DNA of 64,000 nucleotides from NCBI GenBank assembly GCA_016716305.1, contig JADJWP010000002.1, positions 2,912,501-2,976,500 on the forward strand, written 5' to 3'. The notes beneath the pieces were generated by a model. That model made no database searches, was not told the DNA's origin, and was given only the letters and a program-made list of their open reading frames with translations. Positions 45,423-54,898 of the stretch are shown piece by piece. This DNA is from Chloracidobacterium sp. (GTDB lineage: Bacteria; Acidobacteriota; Blastocatellia; Pyrinomonadales; Pyrinomonadaceae). Position numbers and translations under genes: made by a program. Positions within the stretch are counted from its first letter, which is position 1, and every line of letters starts with the position of its first letter.

Positions 45423-47639
45423 ATGGCCGAGAACCCTGAAAAAAAGGCTAAATTTCTTGACCGCATCGCAAACGAAAGCGGCGTAGCGATAGTTGTGCTC
45501 GATGAACGGTCGGCGATCGTTTCAGAATCGAATAACAACTCGATCTGCGTTTCGTTAAATGCCTCGCCAGAATTTTCGCCGGCATGTGCCGCGGAATGCG
45601 GTCGGGCCTTTGAAAATGCGTTCAAAGAAAGAAAGGCATTCGATTACGAATGTCATGCCGGGCTTCAATGCAGGGCACTTCCGGTGCAGGACGCCGGCAA
45701 ACCATTTGTTGCGATCATTGGGCGGACCTTCGTCAAGGCCGCAAATTACCGAAAGACAACTGAAAAGGCGATCTCCGGCGAATGGAACTCTTTGCCGCCG
45801 AGCGCGTTCTTTGACAATGTCCTGATATCGGGTTCGACCTCAAACATCGAAAGTGTCAGTGAAAAGCTGGCAAAGTTCGCGGCTGCCGAACCCGAGAATG
45901 TGCTTGAGTTAGAGGCTCCGGTCAAAGGTCCGGCCGAAAAACCGGTTTATACGACAGAAGCAAGGGCGTTGCCGAAACGGGCCGAAAGCGAATCAATAAG
46001 CCGGCTGATCGAGAAGTTTAACCAGGAGCGCAACCGTGTTCCCGGACCGGCGGAGCCGAGTCGAGAGCATGACGATGAGCCGCGACCTGACAAGTTCGAA
46101 CGAGCAGGCGGATCGATCGCCGGACGCTCGGCACGGCCGACCGCTGAGGTGCCGCCGGTGCAGGATGCGATCGCTGCGTGGCGGTCGCACATGGGTTCAC
46201 TTATGACGCTGCCCTACCCGAGAGCGTGCGATGCGGTGCTCGCATTCCTCGCGGTCCGGTATAAGGTCGATTCTTTGATCTGGCTCGAACAGAGAAACGG
46301 ATCGTTCGCATCGGTCGCTTCGCTCGGGGCGCTCAAAGGCAAATCGGTACATATCAACCTGCGGGCCGATAACCAACGCCTGCTCGATGCGGTCGCCGAT
46401 CAATTTCCGTTGGAGCTTCGCGAGCGTTCCTCGGCAAAGCCCGCGGCGGATTGCCGAAAGCTGCTGATCTTTCCGGTGCGTGTCGGCCCTGACATCCGTG
46501 CTGCGATCGGGATCGAAGTGCCTGCGGACAGTGCTATTGAATTGAAAGATATTTCGCGGTTCGCGGGAACGATAGGACCGCAGATCGAGATCCTCAGGCT
46601 CAGACATGAAGCGACATCGCGAGACTGGCTGGCACGCGGTGTCCGCCGGTTCAGCGAGAGTTTGAGCCAGATAGACAACGACGATTTTTGGACACAAATG
46701 ACGCGGGCGACGGCGGAATTGCTACGGGCCGAGCGCGTTTCTCTCCTGCTTCGTGACGAAGGGTCGGGCCAGTTGCTTCCGAAGGCATCGATCGGTTCGG
46801 CGGTAGACCTTGCGACGACCCCAGAGATCGGCGACAGAGTTGCGGCAAGAACGCTCGAGAGCGGATCGACGCTGCTGGTCACCGACCTGGACGCGGCAAA
46901 ATTGACACCGGCACCGGCCGACTGGCGATATCGAACGTCGTCGTTCATCAGTTTTCCGATCATGATCGGTGACCGTAGGCTTGCGATCATGAATTTTACG
47001 GACCGCGCCGAAGGCGGCGTGTTCGGCGAGAGCGACGTTGAGCTGCTCGAGACCATTGCGCCGCAGATCGCGGTGGCGATCGACCGGGGAAAGCTGAAGC
47101 TCAGGGCGGGCGAACTCGAGAAGCGTTCGATTACCGATTCGTTGACCGGCTTGATGAATCGCGGTTACATCGAGGAACGCTTGATCGAAGAAATGAATCG
47201 GGCAAGCCGCCATCGTTTTCCGATGAGCTTGCTGATGATCGACGTAGATCATTTCAAAACGTATAACGACAGCTTCGGACATCCGGCGGGCGACATCGCA
47301 CTGCGTCGCGTTGCCAACGCGCTGAAAGAAACCCTTCGTGCAGCTGACGTTGCCGCCCGATATGGCGGCGAAGAATTTGCGGTGCTTTTGCCGCAGACGC
47401 CGATCGAAGAAGCCTCGGCAATTGCCGAAAGGCTTCGCCAGCGTGTCGAACGGACCGAGTTTCCCAAACGCCAGGTGACGATCAGCATCGGCGTTGCCAG
47501 CTATTCGAGCGAATTCACCGAGCCAAAAGACTGGATCACGGCCGCCGACATGGCACTATATGAAGCAAAAGAACTCGGCCGCAATAACGTCCAGCTATAT
47601 GAGAATCTTGGCCGTTCGTTCAGAGAGAAGATCCATTAG
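45423..47639 (+). CDS. PocR-GAF diguanylate cyclase
   Basis: The 738-residue cytoplasmic protein starts with a PocR-like ligand-binding domain with cysteines C55, C59, C77 and C83 (SPACAAECG and ECHAGLQC), which may bind a small ligand or metal. A disordered acidic linker (about 150-245) follows, then two GAF-like domains (about 250-395 and 400-555). A GGDEF domain with GGEEF at about 648-652 ends the protein; the RAAD inhibitory site lies five residues before it. It should make cyclic-di-GMP in answer to intracellular signals. Its stop TAG is directly followed by the ATG of the RsbW-like gene, so the two are translated from one mRNA. Confidence 0.87.
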   Translation: MAENPEKKAKFLDRIANESGVAIVVLDERSAIVSESNNNSICVSLNASPEFSPACAAECGRAFENAFKERKAFDYECHAGLQCRALPVQDAGKPFVAIIGRTFVKAANYRKTTEKAISGEWNSLPPSAFFDNVLISGSTSNIESVSEKLAKFAAAEPENVLELEAPVKGPAEKPVYTTEARALPKRAESESISRLIEKFNQERNRVPGPAEPSREHDDEPRPDKFERAGGSIAGRSARPTAEVPPVQDAIAAWRSHMGSLMTLPYPRACDAVLAFLAVRYKVDSLIWLEQRNGSFASVASLGALKGKSVHINLRADNQRLLDAVADQFPLELRERSSAKPAADCRKLLIFPVRVGPDIRAAIGIEVPADSAIELKDISRFAGTIGPQIEILRLRHEATSRDWLARGVRRFSESLSQIDNDDFWTQMTRATAELLRAERVSLLLRDEGSGQLLPKASIGSAVDLATTPEIGDRVAARTLESGSTLLVTDLDAAKLTPAPADWRYRTSSFISFPIMIGDRRLAIMNFTDRAEGGVFGESDVELLETIAPQIAVAIDRGKLKLRAGELEKRSITDSLTGLMNRGYIEERLIEEMNRASRHRFPMSLLMIDVDHFKTYNDSFGHPAGDIALRRVANALKETLRAADVAARYGGEEFAVLLPQTPIEEASAIAERLRQRVERTEFPKRQVTISIGVASYSSEFTEPKDWITAADMALYEAKELGRNNVQLYENLGRSFREKIH

Positions 47640-49844
47640 ATGACAGCCTTGCAAGACAACAGAATATTAGGGCGTCGCGACCCGGCGGTCTTTATCGGTC
47701 GCTCCGGAACGATCGAAAGCCTTATCGCTCATGCGAACGGGACGGGGTCGTCAGGGGGTCGGCTGCTTCTTCATGCGCCGCGGACCGGAGCTACCGAACT
47801 GTTGCTTCAAACCTATGACCGCATTTTCAGCGGACAGACCGATGTCTTTCCGGTCTACTTTTGCTTTGATGGCCGCGATACCGGGATCGAAGCGGCCGGC
47901 AAACGGTTTCTCCGCGAGTTTTTGACCCAGTTCGCTGCGTTTCGCCGGCGCGATCCTCGGATCATCTTTATGTCGCCGTCGATCGCTGAACTCGCCAAGC
48001 TGGTTCCGCCGGCCGATTCGCAGGCCTTCGACGAGATCGTGTCGGACCTGTTGGGCGGCACAAGCGAATTCGACGCATCGGAATTGCGGAGCCGCCTTTT
48101 CAGCGCACCGGTCCGCGCGGCATTTCGCGGGCTGCGGCCGTTCGTGATCTTTGATTCTGTCGACGCGACGGCGTTTATGGAAGGCGGAACGACGTTTGTC
48201 GCCGACCTGGTCTCGAGTTATTCGCGCGCCGGTTTTCCGTATCTTCTTGCGGCTCGCCGGCGTTTCGGTTCGGGCACCGACGGCCTGGGCCGTATCGTTC
48301 TCGAAACACTTCAGGGTTCGGACCTCGAAAAGATGATCGAAGCGACTGCCAAAAGCATACCAGTCGATATTTCGGACGCGACGCGCGACCTGATGGCCCT
48401 GCATTGCGGCGGTGATCTGGCGGCGGTTCATTCGCTGCTTTCGCACGCGGCCGAAAGCGGCCGATCTCTTGACGACTACCGTGGTTTTGCCAGGATCTAC
48501 ACAGATGTATATTTTGGCGGAGCGATCGCCGAGGTCTTTGACCGCGAGCTTGAAGCCGCTGCAGGTTCGGCCGATGTTGAAAGACAACTGGTGAGCCTTC
48601 TAAATGATCTTGCAAACGATGTCGCTCGGCAGGTTTCGATCGAGACCTGGGAAAAACGGCTAGGCGTCAGCGGATCCGAACTTCTGCGCCTCATCGAGCA
48701 TCTGGACATTGCCGAATTTGTCCGCACGACGTCGAACCGGATCGAATCGATGTCCGGAAATCGATTGCTCACCGATTACATTCACGCCAGGTTCCGCCTT
48801 GAGGTAAAGGCCGAAAATCGAACTTCGGTCTACGCCGACGCGTTGACCGAACTCCTCGATCGTGCCCCGCATGCAATGGCTGAAAGCTATCGTAGGCATT
48901 CGGCTGTCGGGCTGCGCGAGATGATGGAACATTTTGACGGCAAAACGGTCCCGATCACGCTGCTCGACTACGGGCGATTCAAATACGAGTACAAGGGCGT
49001 TTCGGAGGACGAAGTGATCGAACAGGTGAGATCCGCCAAGGAAACCTATGTATTGCCGCAGATAGTCTTCTCGGCGCCGACCGAAGCGTTCTACAAAGCG
49101 ATCGGCCTTTTGACCGAAGCTGAGCGTTCGGCAGTGGCGATCGGGTTTGAGGATCAGGAGCCCGGCAGCGAACGGCGGATCGCCTGGATCGCCGCCGAGG
49201 TCGATTCGAAACTCGAGGCCGCTCGAGACACTGCCGAATTCTGGTGCGACCGACTCGAGATGGCGGCCATCATGTGCGGCTTCAATCGCTACCGCATATG
49301 GCTGGTCTCGCCTGAGGGATTTACGGACGAGGCACTCGAGGTGATCGCCGACCGCGGCGGGTTTGGATCGAGCCGCCATCAAGCCCGGTTGTTGTCGCGA
49401 TACCTCACCTCCGAAAGACCGAAAGAAGATCTCACCGGATCTGAGACTTACGAGATCGTGATCCCGATGACCGACGAGGCCGAAATGGTCTCGGCCCGAA
49501 CGCTCGAAGAGATCGCCCGCCGTCATAACATCGGCTCACGCGATATCAATCAGATCAAGACGGCGTTGGTCGAAGCGTGCATCAACGCCGCCGAACACAG
49601 CCTTAGCCCCGATCAGCGGATACATCAGAAATTTGCGGTTTCGCCCGAGCGTATAAGAATAACCGTCATAAACCGCGGCGTTCGCCTCGTTGACCGGCCG
49701 GCCGACGGTTCGCCTGCCGGCGAGGGCCGACGCGGTTGGGGACTCGATCTGATGCGTAAACTAATGGACGAAGTGACCATCGATCAGGTAGACGATGGAA
49801 CCAGCATTACAATGACCAAATATTTGCAGCCCGCCGTCTCTTGA
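47640..49844 (+). CDS. Large fusion: degenerate NTPase-like N-terminus and RsbW-like anti-sigma kinase C-terminus
   Basis: The 734-residue protein begins with a STAND/AAA-like region. FIGRSGTIESLI and LLLHAPRTGATELLL correspond to a nucleotide-binding P-loop whose Lys is missing (about 44-53, TGA in place of TGK). A Walker-B-like strand PFVIFDSVDA follows. The middle 300 residues are helical and unassigned. The last 140 residues form a GHKL ATPase of the RsbW/SpoIIAB type: N-box VEACINAAEHS and G2-like RRGWGLDLMRKLMDE. The first ATP-lid glycine motif is unusual (VINRGVRL in place of DxGxG). A STAS protein gene follows, so this is probably a serine kinase or partner-binding switch. Confidence 0.75.
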   Translation: MTALQDNRILGRRDPAVFIGRSGTIESLIAHANGTGSSGGRLLLHAPRTGATELLLQTYDRIFSGQTDVFPVYFCFDGRDTGIEAAGKRFLREFLTQFAAFRRRDPRIIFMSPSIAELAKLVPPADSQAFDEIVSDLLGGTSEFDASELRSRLFSAPVRAAFRGLRPFVIFDSVDATAFMEGGTTFVADLVSSYSRAGFPYLLAARRRFGSGTDGLGRIVLETLQGSDLEKMIEATAKSIPVDISDATRDLMALHCGGDLAAVHSLLSHAAESGRSLDDYRGFARIYTDVYFGGAIAEVFDRELEAAAGSADVERQLVSLLNDLANDVARQVSIETWEKRLGVSGSELLRLIEHLDIAEFVRTTSNRIESMSGNRLLTDYIHARFRLEVKAENRTSVYADALTELLDRAPHAMAESYRRHSAVGLREMMEHFDGKTVPITLLDYGRFKYEYKGVSEDEVIEQVRSAKETYVLPQIVFSAPTEAFYKAIGLLTEAERSAVAIGFEDQEPGSERRIAWIAAEVDSKLEAARDTAEFWCDRLEMAAIMCGFNRYRIWLVSPEGFTDEALEVIADRGGFGSSRHQARLLSRYLTSERPKEDLTGSETYEIVIPMTDEAEMVSARTLEEIARRHNIGSRDINQIKTALVEACINAAEHSLSPDQRIHQKFAVSPERIRITVINRGVRLVDRPADGSPAGEGRRGWGLDLMRKLMDEVTIDQVDDGTSITMTKYLQPAVS

Positions 49845-49891
49845 ACCGAACGAATATTTCTGTTGTCTTATCTTTACGGTTGTGTTAAACA

Positions 49892-49926
49892 TTTAAGTAA
49901 TTGCTCTGCGCACGTACTTTAAGTAA
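49892..49926 (+). promoter_or_regulatory. Direct repeat TTTAAGTAA upstream of the STAS gene
   Basis: The 9-mer TTTAAGTAA occurs at 49892-49900 and again at 49918-49926, 26 bp apart (about 2.5 turns). The stretch 49860-49948 is AT-rich compared with its surroundings. It may hold an activator site or an alternative-sigma promoter for the STAS and HD-GYP genes. AAGGA (49930-49934) is a weak, distant ribosome binding site. Confidence 0.35.
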
Positions 49927-49948
49927 AACAAGGACAACAAGTTAAACG

Positions 49949-50272
49949 ATGACCGAATCGCAAATTGCGGGATCAGTCCGGGCTGACGGCGGAACAGCTA
50001 CGGTTTTTGCGGGCGATTACCTTAATAAGCTCACCGGCGAGACGATCGAACGCGAATGCCGCAAACGGCTCGACGAGGGATGCCGCGAGATAATCGTCAA
50101 TTTTTCGCAGACCGAGATCGTGAACTCGATCGGCGTTTCGATCCTACTCGGCGTGATCGATGCGGCCGCCAACAGCGGTGCGAGAGTCGTTTTCTCTGAC
50201 GTAAAGCCGGATACTGCAGAACTTTTCGATCTTTTAGGCGTGACGCGTCATGTTGACATTCGCGAATCGTGA
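49949..50272 (+). CDS. STAS-domain anti-sigma factor antagonist
   Basis: The 107-residue protein has the SpoIIAA/RsbV fold: CREIIVNFSQTEIVNSIGVSILLGVIDAAANSGARVVFSDVKPDTAELFDLLGV. The probable phospho-acceptor is Ser60 in VNSIGVS, where the usual preceding Asp is Asn. In partner switching the unphosphorylated form captures the RsbW-type kinase and frees its target. The direct neighbour upstream encodes such a kinase domain and the gene downstream an HD-GYP phosphodiesterase, so the output may be cyclic-di-GMP control rather than a sigma factor; none is seen here. Confidence 0.87.
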   Translation: MTESQIAGSVRADGGTATVFAGDYLNKLTGETIERECRKRLDEGCREIIVNFSQTEIVNSIGVSILLGVIDAAANSGARVVFSDVKPDTAELFDLLGVTRHVDIRES

Positions 50273-50282
50273 TCTCTAAATA

Positions 50283-51584
50283 GTGAAGATACAGGACTTT
50301 AAGACATCAAACTTCAACCGGCTCGCCGAAGAGCGAACGAAACTTGTTCACACCTTCGGTGCGCTCGCCGAGCTTGGCCAGGAAGTCTCGAATAAGCAGA
50401 ATTTCCACGAAACGGTTCGGACGTCCCTCCACCTGCTGCTCGGTTCGCTCGCGATAATGCGCGGCGGCGTGGCTCGATATTCAAGATTCGGACATGAATT
50501 CAACATGGTCGCTGCACGCGGGCTCGGGGACGAATTTCCGCTCGCCCTTTCGCTTTGTCATGAAGACGAGCGGCAATTTCTGGCAAGCGGCCTCTACCCG
50601 ATCGAAAATGCTCAGGCGAAGGTTCTCCCGTTCTTTCAGATCTACGACCAGAGCTTTGAACGCGGGCGAATCGAGCTTGTGCTGCCGCTGGTCGTCCGTG
50701 ACGAGTTGCTGGGTGCGGTCTTTCTCGGCGAAAAAGCAAGCGGACAGCGCTATTCCAGCTACGACAAAGACGTCATTTGTGCGATGGCCCGTCACATAGC
50801 CGTGGCCATTTCGCAGCGTAACATGCTTGCCGAACTCGAGCGTCGCGCGGAAGAGAACAGAAAGCTTTACGACGGGTTGCGGATGACCTACAAAGACACT
50901 GTGAAGGCATTTGCAGCGGCAATAGACCGAAAAGATAAATATACAGAGGGGCATTCAGTTCGGGTCGGCAAGTATTCCGAGATAATCAGCGCCGAGCTTG
51001 GCTGGTCAGACGAAGAGGTCGAAGGTGCGGCCGTTGCAGGATATCTTCACGACGTCGGCAAAATTACGGTCGAACGCAAGATCATAAATGCTCCGTACCG
51101 CATCAACGCCAAGGAGTCTTCCGAGCTTAACAAACATCCGGGCGTCGGGTTTGAGATCTTGCAGCCGATACATCATCCATACGCAGATGTTCCTTTGGCG
51201 GCGAAATATCATCACGAACGGTTGGACGGACGCGGCTATCCGGACGGTCTTTACGATCGCGAGATCCCTTATATAGCCAAGATCGTCAATCTTGCAGATG
51301 CCTTTGACGCGATGACGACCGATCGTCCATACAAAAGGCGAAGGCCGGTCAACGAAGTTTTCGAAGATCTTCAAAGGAATGCCGGGAAGCAGTTTGCGCC
51401 TGAGATCGTCACTGCGCTCTTTCGCGGGTTACTCAAAGAACTTGCCGGCGAATCGAAAGAAAAGAGCTTCAGAAAGCTTCTTGGCCGTGAATACATGGAG
51501 GCCGAAGGCCTATCCACGATGCTACGCACGGCACTTAGCGGAATGACTCCCAGTTCGCCGATCGTGCTAATGAGCCAGAATTGA
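50283..51584 (+). CDS. GAF-HD-GYP cyclic-di-GMP phosphodiesterase
   Basis: The 433-residue protein has an N-terminal GAF domain (about 25-180), a helical connector, and an HD-GYP domain with HDVGK (256-260), YHHERLDGRGYPDGL (about 309-323) and the NLADAFDAMTTDRPYK phrase. All metal and signature residues are present, so it should degrade cyclic-di-GMP to GMP. GTG 50283 lies 10 bases after the STAS stop, so the two are cotranscribed. It closes the cluster that opens with a GGDEF enzyme. Confidence 0.9.
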   Translation: MKIQDFKTSNFNRLAEERTKLVHTFGALAELGQEVSNKQNFHETVRTSLHLLLGSLAIMRGGVARYSRFGHEFNMVAARGLGDEFPLALSLCHEDERQFLASGLYPIENAQAKVLPFFQIYDQSFERGRIELVLPLVVRDELLGAVFLGEKASGQRYSSYDKDVICAMARHIAVAISQRNMLAELERRAEENRKLYDGLRMTYKDTVKAFAAAIDRKDKYTEGHSVRVGKYSEIISAELGWSDEEVEGAAVAGYLHDVGKITVERKIINAPYRINAKESSELNKHPGVGFEILQPIHHPYADVPLAAKYHHERLDGRGYPDGLYDREIPYIAKIVNLADAFDAMTTDRPYKRRRPVNEVFEDLQRNAGKQFAPEIVTALFRGLLKELAGESKEKSFRKLLGREYMEAEGLSTMLRTALSGMTPSSPIVLMSQN

Positions 51585-51588
51585 CCTT

Positions 51589-54500
51589 TTACCGAGGCAG
51601 GTAATAGTTCGGGACGGCAAGATCGCTTGCGAGGCCGAATTGCTGTATCGATATGCCGGCAGTCGACCTGTTGATGTACCAGATACCTTCTCTGTAAACA
51701 GCAGTATCAACCCTTCCATCGCCATCGAAATCACCGGGGACGGGCACATCGCCGGCGGCGCCGAACCTAATATATCCATTACCGCCGGAACTTTGACGGA
51801 CATACCAGGTTCCGTCTGATGGCCGAAAGACGGCGAGATCGAGCCGACCATCCCCGTCATAATCCGCCGGAACCGGCAGATCTGCATTTATTCCCCAATT
51901 CTCGATCAAGCCGGACGAATGAGCGGAAGACGATAGAGAGAGGAACCATTGCCCGTTCGAAAAAACGCCGAATTCTGACCGGCCGTCGCCGTCAAAGTCA
52001 CCGGTCACCGGAATTGTTCCCGGAAACGGCCGCGATGTGAACGGAGCCCCATCGATGCTCCGCAGGACCCAAAAAACGCCTGTCGAGGGGCGGAAAATAG
52101 CGGCATCGGAACGCCCGTCACCGTCATGATCGGCGACGACCGGAATGTCGCCTGTCGAACCCCACGGAATAAATCCGAAGGTCGAGTCTGAGCTCCTGAG
52201 GATATATAGATCGGGCGATCCGCCATCATCATTTGGCCTGAATATCGCAACATCGGTCTTATCGTCACCGTCAAAATCGCCGGGAACGGGTACGTCGCCG
52301 GCAAGCCCCCATCGGACCGCCCCGAAACCGGCGGTTGAACGGTCGAAATACCAGATGCCTTCCGAAGGCCGGTACACCGAAACGTCTGATCGGCCATCAC
52401 CATCGAAATCTGCCCGGGCCGATGCCCTGCAAGCGACAGGCACATCAAACGCTTCGGTCACGACAGTATTGTTCGAACCCGAACCCGCATTTTGGATCGA
52501 CGCCGAGACGCCAAATCCGCGGATCGCGAATCCGCGCCAGATCGGGCAAACGTCCTCCGGTGCGGCCGCTTGTGCAGCGACGATCATCGCGTCCCGGCCC
52601 TGCAGCATCGTCGGGTTAAGCGGCGACAACTTCATTCCATCGGTAACGTATTGCAGTGAGCGGCGATTTCCGTCCTCGTCACCACGTGTATCGATCAGCT
52701 GTCCGCGTACCTCCCACAAAGCACTTGCCCAGATCTCGCCCGCATTCAATACCTGATCGCAGTTGCCCGTACCCAACGGGCCGCGAGGGTATGCGCTGTT
52801 CGGGTTAGTTGTCTGTGTACCGATCAGCAAGCCGCATCCGGAATTTATGTATCGAAAGGTCAGCGGGTTGTGCGGCCGACCATTTGGACCCGTACACGCG
52901 CGGCGGGCGTATGGAAAACGCCGCAGTCCGTAATATTGGAGGACCTCGGATCCGGCGATGACATTCTGTATCGAATAGGTTCCGATCGGATAGTTGCCGC
53001 ATTTATCGTCGGCGGGCTCGGCAAGCATTGCAAGAGCGAAAAAGTCGGACCATCCCTCGCCCAGACTTCGCGACATGTTTGATGAAAGTCCGGCCGCGTT
53101 TCCGATCAGGCGATTCGATAGACCGTGGGTCAATTCGTGTATGACGATCTGACTATCGAGTGCTCCATCGCGCGCCGGGTTGGTTCCCGTCCAGACGAAC
53201 AATTGCAAACGCGGCCGCGAGCCATCGGCCGGGGTCGAAAAATTTGCACCGTTCGTTCCCGATCCGTCCTGAACCTCGACAGATATCGAATCGTTACCTG
53301 CTCCGCCGCGGCCAAAATTGTCAACCTGGAAGTTTCGCGATGCTTCGGTAAATCCAAGCCGGTATGTCTCGTCATGCCAGCGATTTACGGCGTAGAATGC
53401 ATGCGTGACCGAACCTTGCTGAAACTGCGACGGCGGATAGGTCTGCGTGGTCGGCACCGGTGCTTCGCCGGGCGGCGGTAAACCCGGCGAGGGATTATAA
53501 GCGTAAACAAAACTGCGGTCGGGGCTGCCGTAAGCCCAGCCATTGGGATCGATGCCCTGTGTCCCGTCGCGGTCGATACCAGCCTCAGCATTATTCCCGA
53601 TCGTCCGATTTTCGCCATCCGGGATCCAGCCGAGGTTATTGAATGTATAAGGCGGTTCGTTTCCGATAAGCGTGAAAGTCTGGCGTTCGATCATCGCGGG
53701 TTGTGGGCAACCTGGTGCCGAACATCCGGGCGTGCCCGGGGTTGGGCTGTCGGCCGTCCTGGTGAATCCCGAACTGTTGCCATAGACATTTAATGAGGCC
53801 GGCTGCGACTGATACTCGGTCAAACGCTTTCGCCACATTAGGTCGCCGGAGACGGCGTCGACCACTACGTAATATGCGACGCCCTTCGTCGAGATCAGAA
53901 ATCGCCACGTCGGGCGGAGGGTCGAACCGGGAAGAGGAAAGTAGAACCTTTCCGCAATAGGATCGGCATCGAACCCGTTGTTTTCTGTTCTGAGGCGGAT
54001 ACTGCCCGATTCGTCAGAATCGGAACCGATCGAGGCATTACCGATCGAGATGCCGACGTGTAACGCGGCGTTTCGCAGGGCGGTCGAGGCGTCGCCAAAA
54101 TCCTTAGAGAACACGGAGGCCGATCGCAGAGGTGCAAGATCGTTGATCACGCGAAAGATCTGGTTCTGCCTGTTCAATCCGGCCGTAAGTTCGCCCTGAA
54201 AGACCGCAATGCCGTCGATCTTTTGACCAAGCCGTACAAACGTAAGCCCACGGTCGTCGTCCACCTGTTCTGACAGCAAATCGAGGTTAGCGGCGTCGGC
54301 AGCGTCGATCCCGAACAACTCGTTTCGGGTTCTGATGAATGACCGAAGAGCTTCGGTCGGACTTCCACCTCGCGGCGATGTCAAAAGCGCACTTTCTTTG
54401 CCCGCAATCCCGATCGAAATGATCTCCGGAAAGCCTGATCGCGAACTCCATTCGATCGCCGAACCCGGAACTTCTTGCTTCATCCGCTCAGCCTCGGCGG

Positions 54501-54723
54501 CAGCGTCGGCCAGATCCGAGTGTGCCGATCCATCATCGGGAGCGCTGAGCTCATCAAGCAGGCCGCGGGCCTGCACGCTCGTGTCCAAACGGATGTCATA
54601 GTTTTCGAACGAAGATCCGCCGCCGTCCGACTTTGCAGATATCGCCGATCGCGACGGCGTTAACAGCGAAATTGACAAGCCGACCGCAAATATCGTTATC
54701 AATAAAAAGATCGTTCGTTTCAT
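51589..54723 (-). CDS. Secreted M36 (fungalysin) metallopeptidase with C-terminal VCBS repeats
   Basis: The 1044-residue protein has a signal peptide, an FTP-type propeptide (about 90-300, for example GLTFVRLGQKIDGIAVFQGEL) and the M36 catalytic domain with HELTH (about 529-533) and third zinc ligand E556 in GEGWSDFFA. About six VCBS units follow (about 765-1040, such as RADFDGDGRSDVSVYRPSEGIWYF). The propeptide is expected to be cut off on activation, and the VCBS array may anchor or target the enzyme. It would digest external proteins for the peptide-uptake genes in this window. The convergent HD-GYP gene ends 4 bases away. Confidence 0.92.
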   Translation of the reverse strand: MKRTIFLLITIFAVGLSISLLTPSRSAISAKSDGGGSSFENYDIRLDTSVQARGLLDELSAPDDGSAHSDLADAAAEAERMKQEVPGSAIEWSSRSGFPEIISIGIAGKESALLTSPRGGSPTEALRSFIRTRNELFGIDAADAANLDLLSEQVDDDRGLTFVRLGQKIDGIAVFQGELTAGLNRQNQIFRVINDLAPLRSASVFSKDFGDASTALRNAALHVGISIGNASIGSDSDESGSIRLRTENNGFDADPIAERFYFPLPGSTLRPTWRFLISTKGVAYYVVVDAVSGDLMWRKRLTEYQSQPASLNVYGNSSGFTRTADSPTPGTPGCSAPGCPQPAMIERQTFTLIGNEPPYTFNNLGWIPDGENRTIGNNAEAGIDRDGTQGIDPNGWAYGSPDRSFVYAYNPSPGLPPPGEAPVPTTQTYPPSQFQQGSVTHAFYAVNRWHDETYRLGFTEASRNFQVDNFGRGGAGNDSISVEVQDGSGTNGANFSTPADGSRPRLQLFVWTGTNPARDGALDSQIVIHELTHGLSNRLIGNAAGLSSNMSRSLGEGWSDFFALAMLAEPADDKCGNYPIGTYSIQNVIAGSEVLQYYGLRRFPYARRACTGPNGRPHNPLTFRYINSGCGLLIGTQTTNPNSAYPRGPLGTGNCDQVLNAGEIWASALWEVRGQLIDTRGDEDGNRRSLQYVTDGMKLSPLNPTMLQGRDAMIVAAQAAAPEDVCPIWRGFAIRGFGVSASIQNAGSGSNNTVVTEAFDVPVACRASARADFDGDGRSDVSVYRPSEGIWYFDRSTAGFGAVRWGLAGDVPVPGDFDGDDKTDVAIFRPNDDGGSPDLYILRSSDSTFGFIPWGSTGDIPVVADHDGDGRSDAAIFRPSTGVFWVLRSIDGAPFTSRPFPGTIPVTGDFDGDGRSEFGVFSNGQWFLSLSSSAHSSGLIENWGINADLPVPADYDGDGRLDLAVFRPSDGTWYVRQSSGGNGYIRFGAAGDVPVPGDFDGDGRVDTAVYREGIWYINRSTAGISIQQFGLASDLAVPNYYLPR

Positions 54724-54773
54724 AACTTTGAAGGAAGCCGAAGTATCAAACAGCCGCGTGACGAACCGAAATA

Positions 54774-54789
54774 GAGTGTTGGGACACTA
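54774..54789 (-). promoter_or_regulatory. Inverted repeat at the promoter of the M36 peptidase gene
   Basis: The arms AGTGT and ACACT around TGGG extend to 8 bp with one mismatch (TAGAGTGT and ACACTATA). On the minus strand the repeat overlaps TATAGT, a possible -10, about 65 bases before ATG 54723. This layout suggests an operator for repression. No Shine-Dalgarno sequence precedes the gene. Confidence 0.35.
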
Positions 54790-54817
54790 TAACCAAAAAT
54801 GGCAAAGTTGGGAACAT

Positions 54818-54857
54818 AAAAAGACGCCGGAACAAATATCGTTTACTTGTTTCCGGC
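54818..54857 (-). terminator. Intrinsic terminator of the lysR gene
   Basis: On the minus strand GCCGGAAACAA and TTGTTCCGGC pair with one bulge around an 11-base loop, followed by GTC and TTTTT. It ends the lysR transcript before the M36 gene. Confidence 0.8.
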
Positions 54858-54898
54858 ATCGTTGATCGACGCGACCGCTTTTGATCCCGAAGAGCTTT

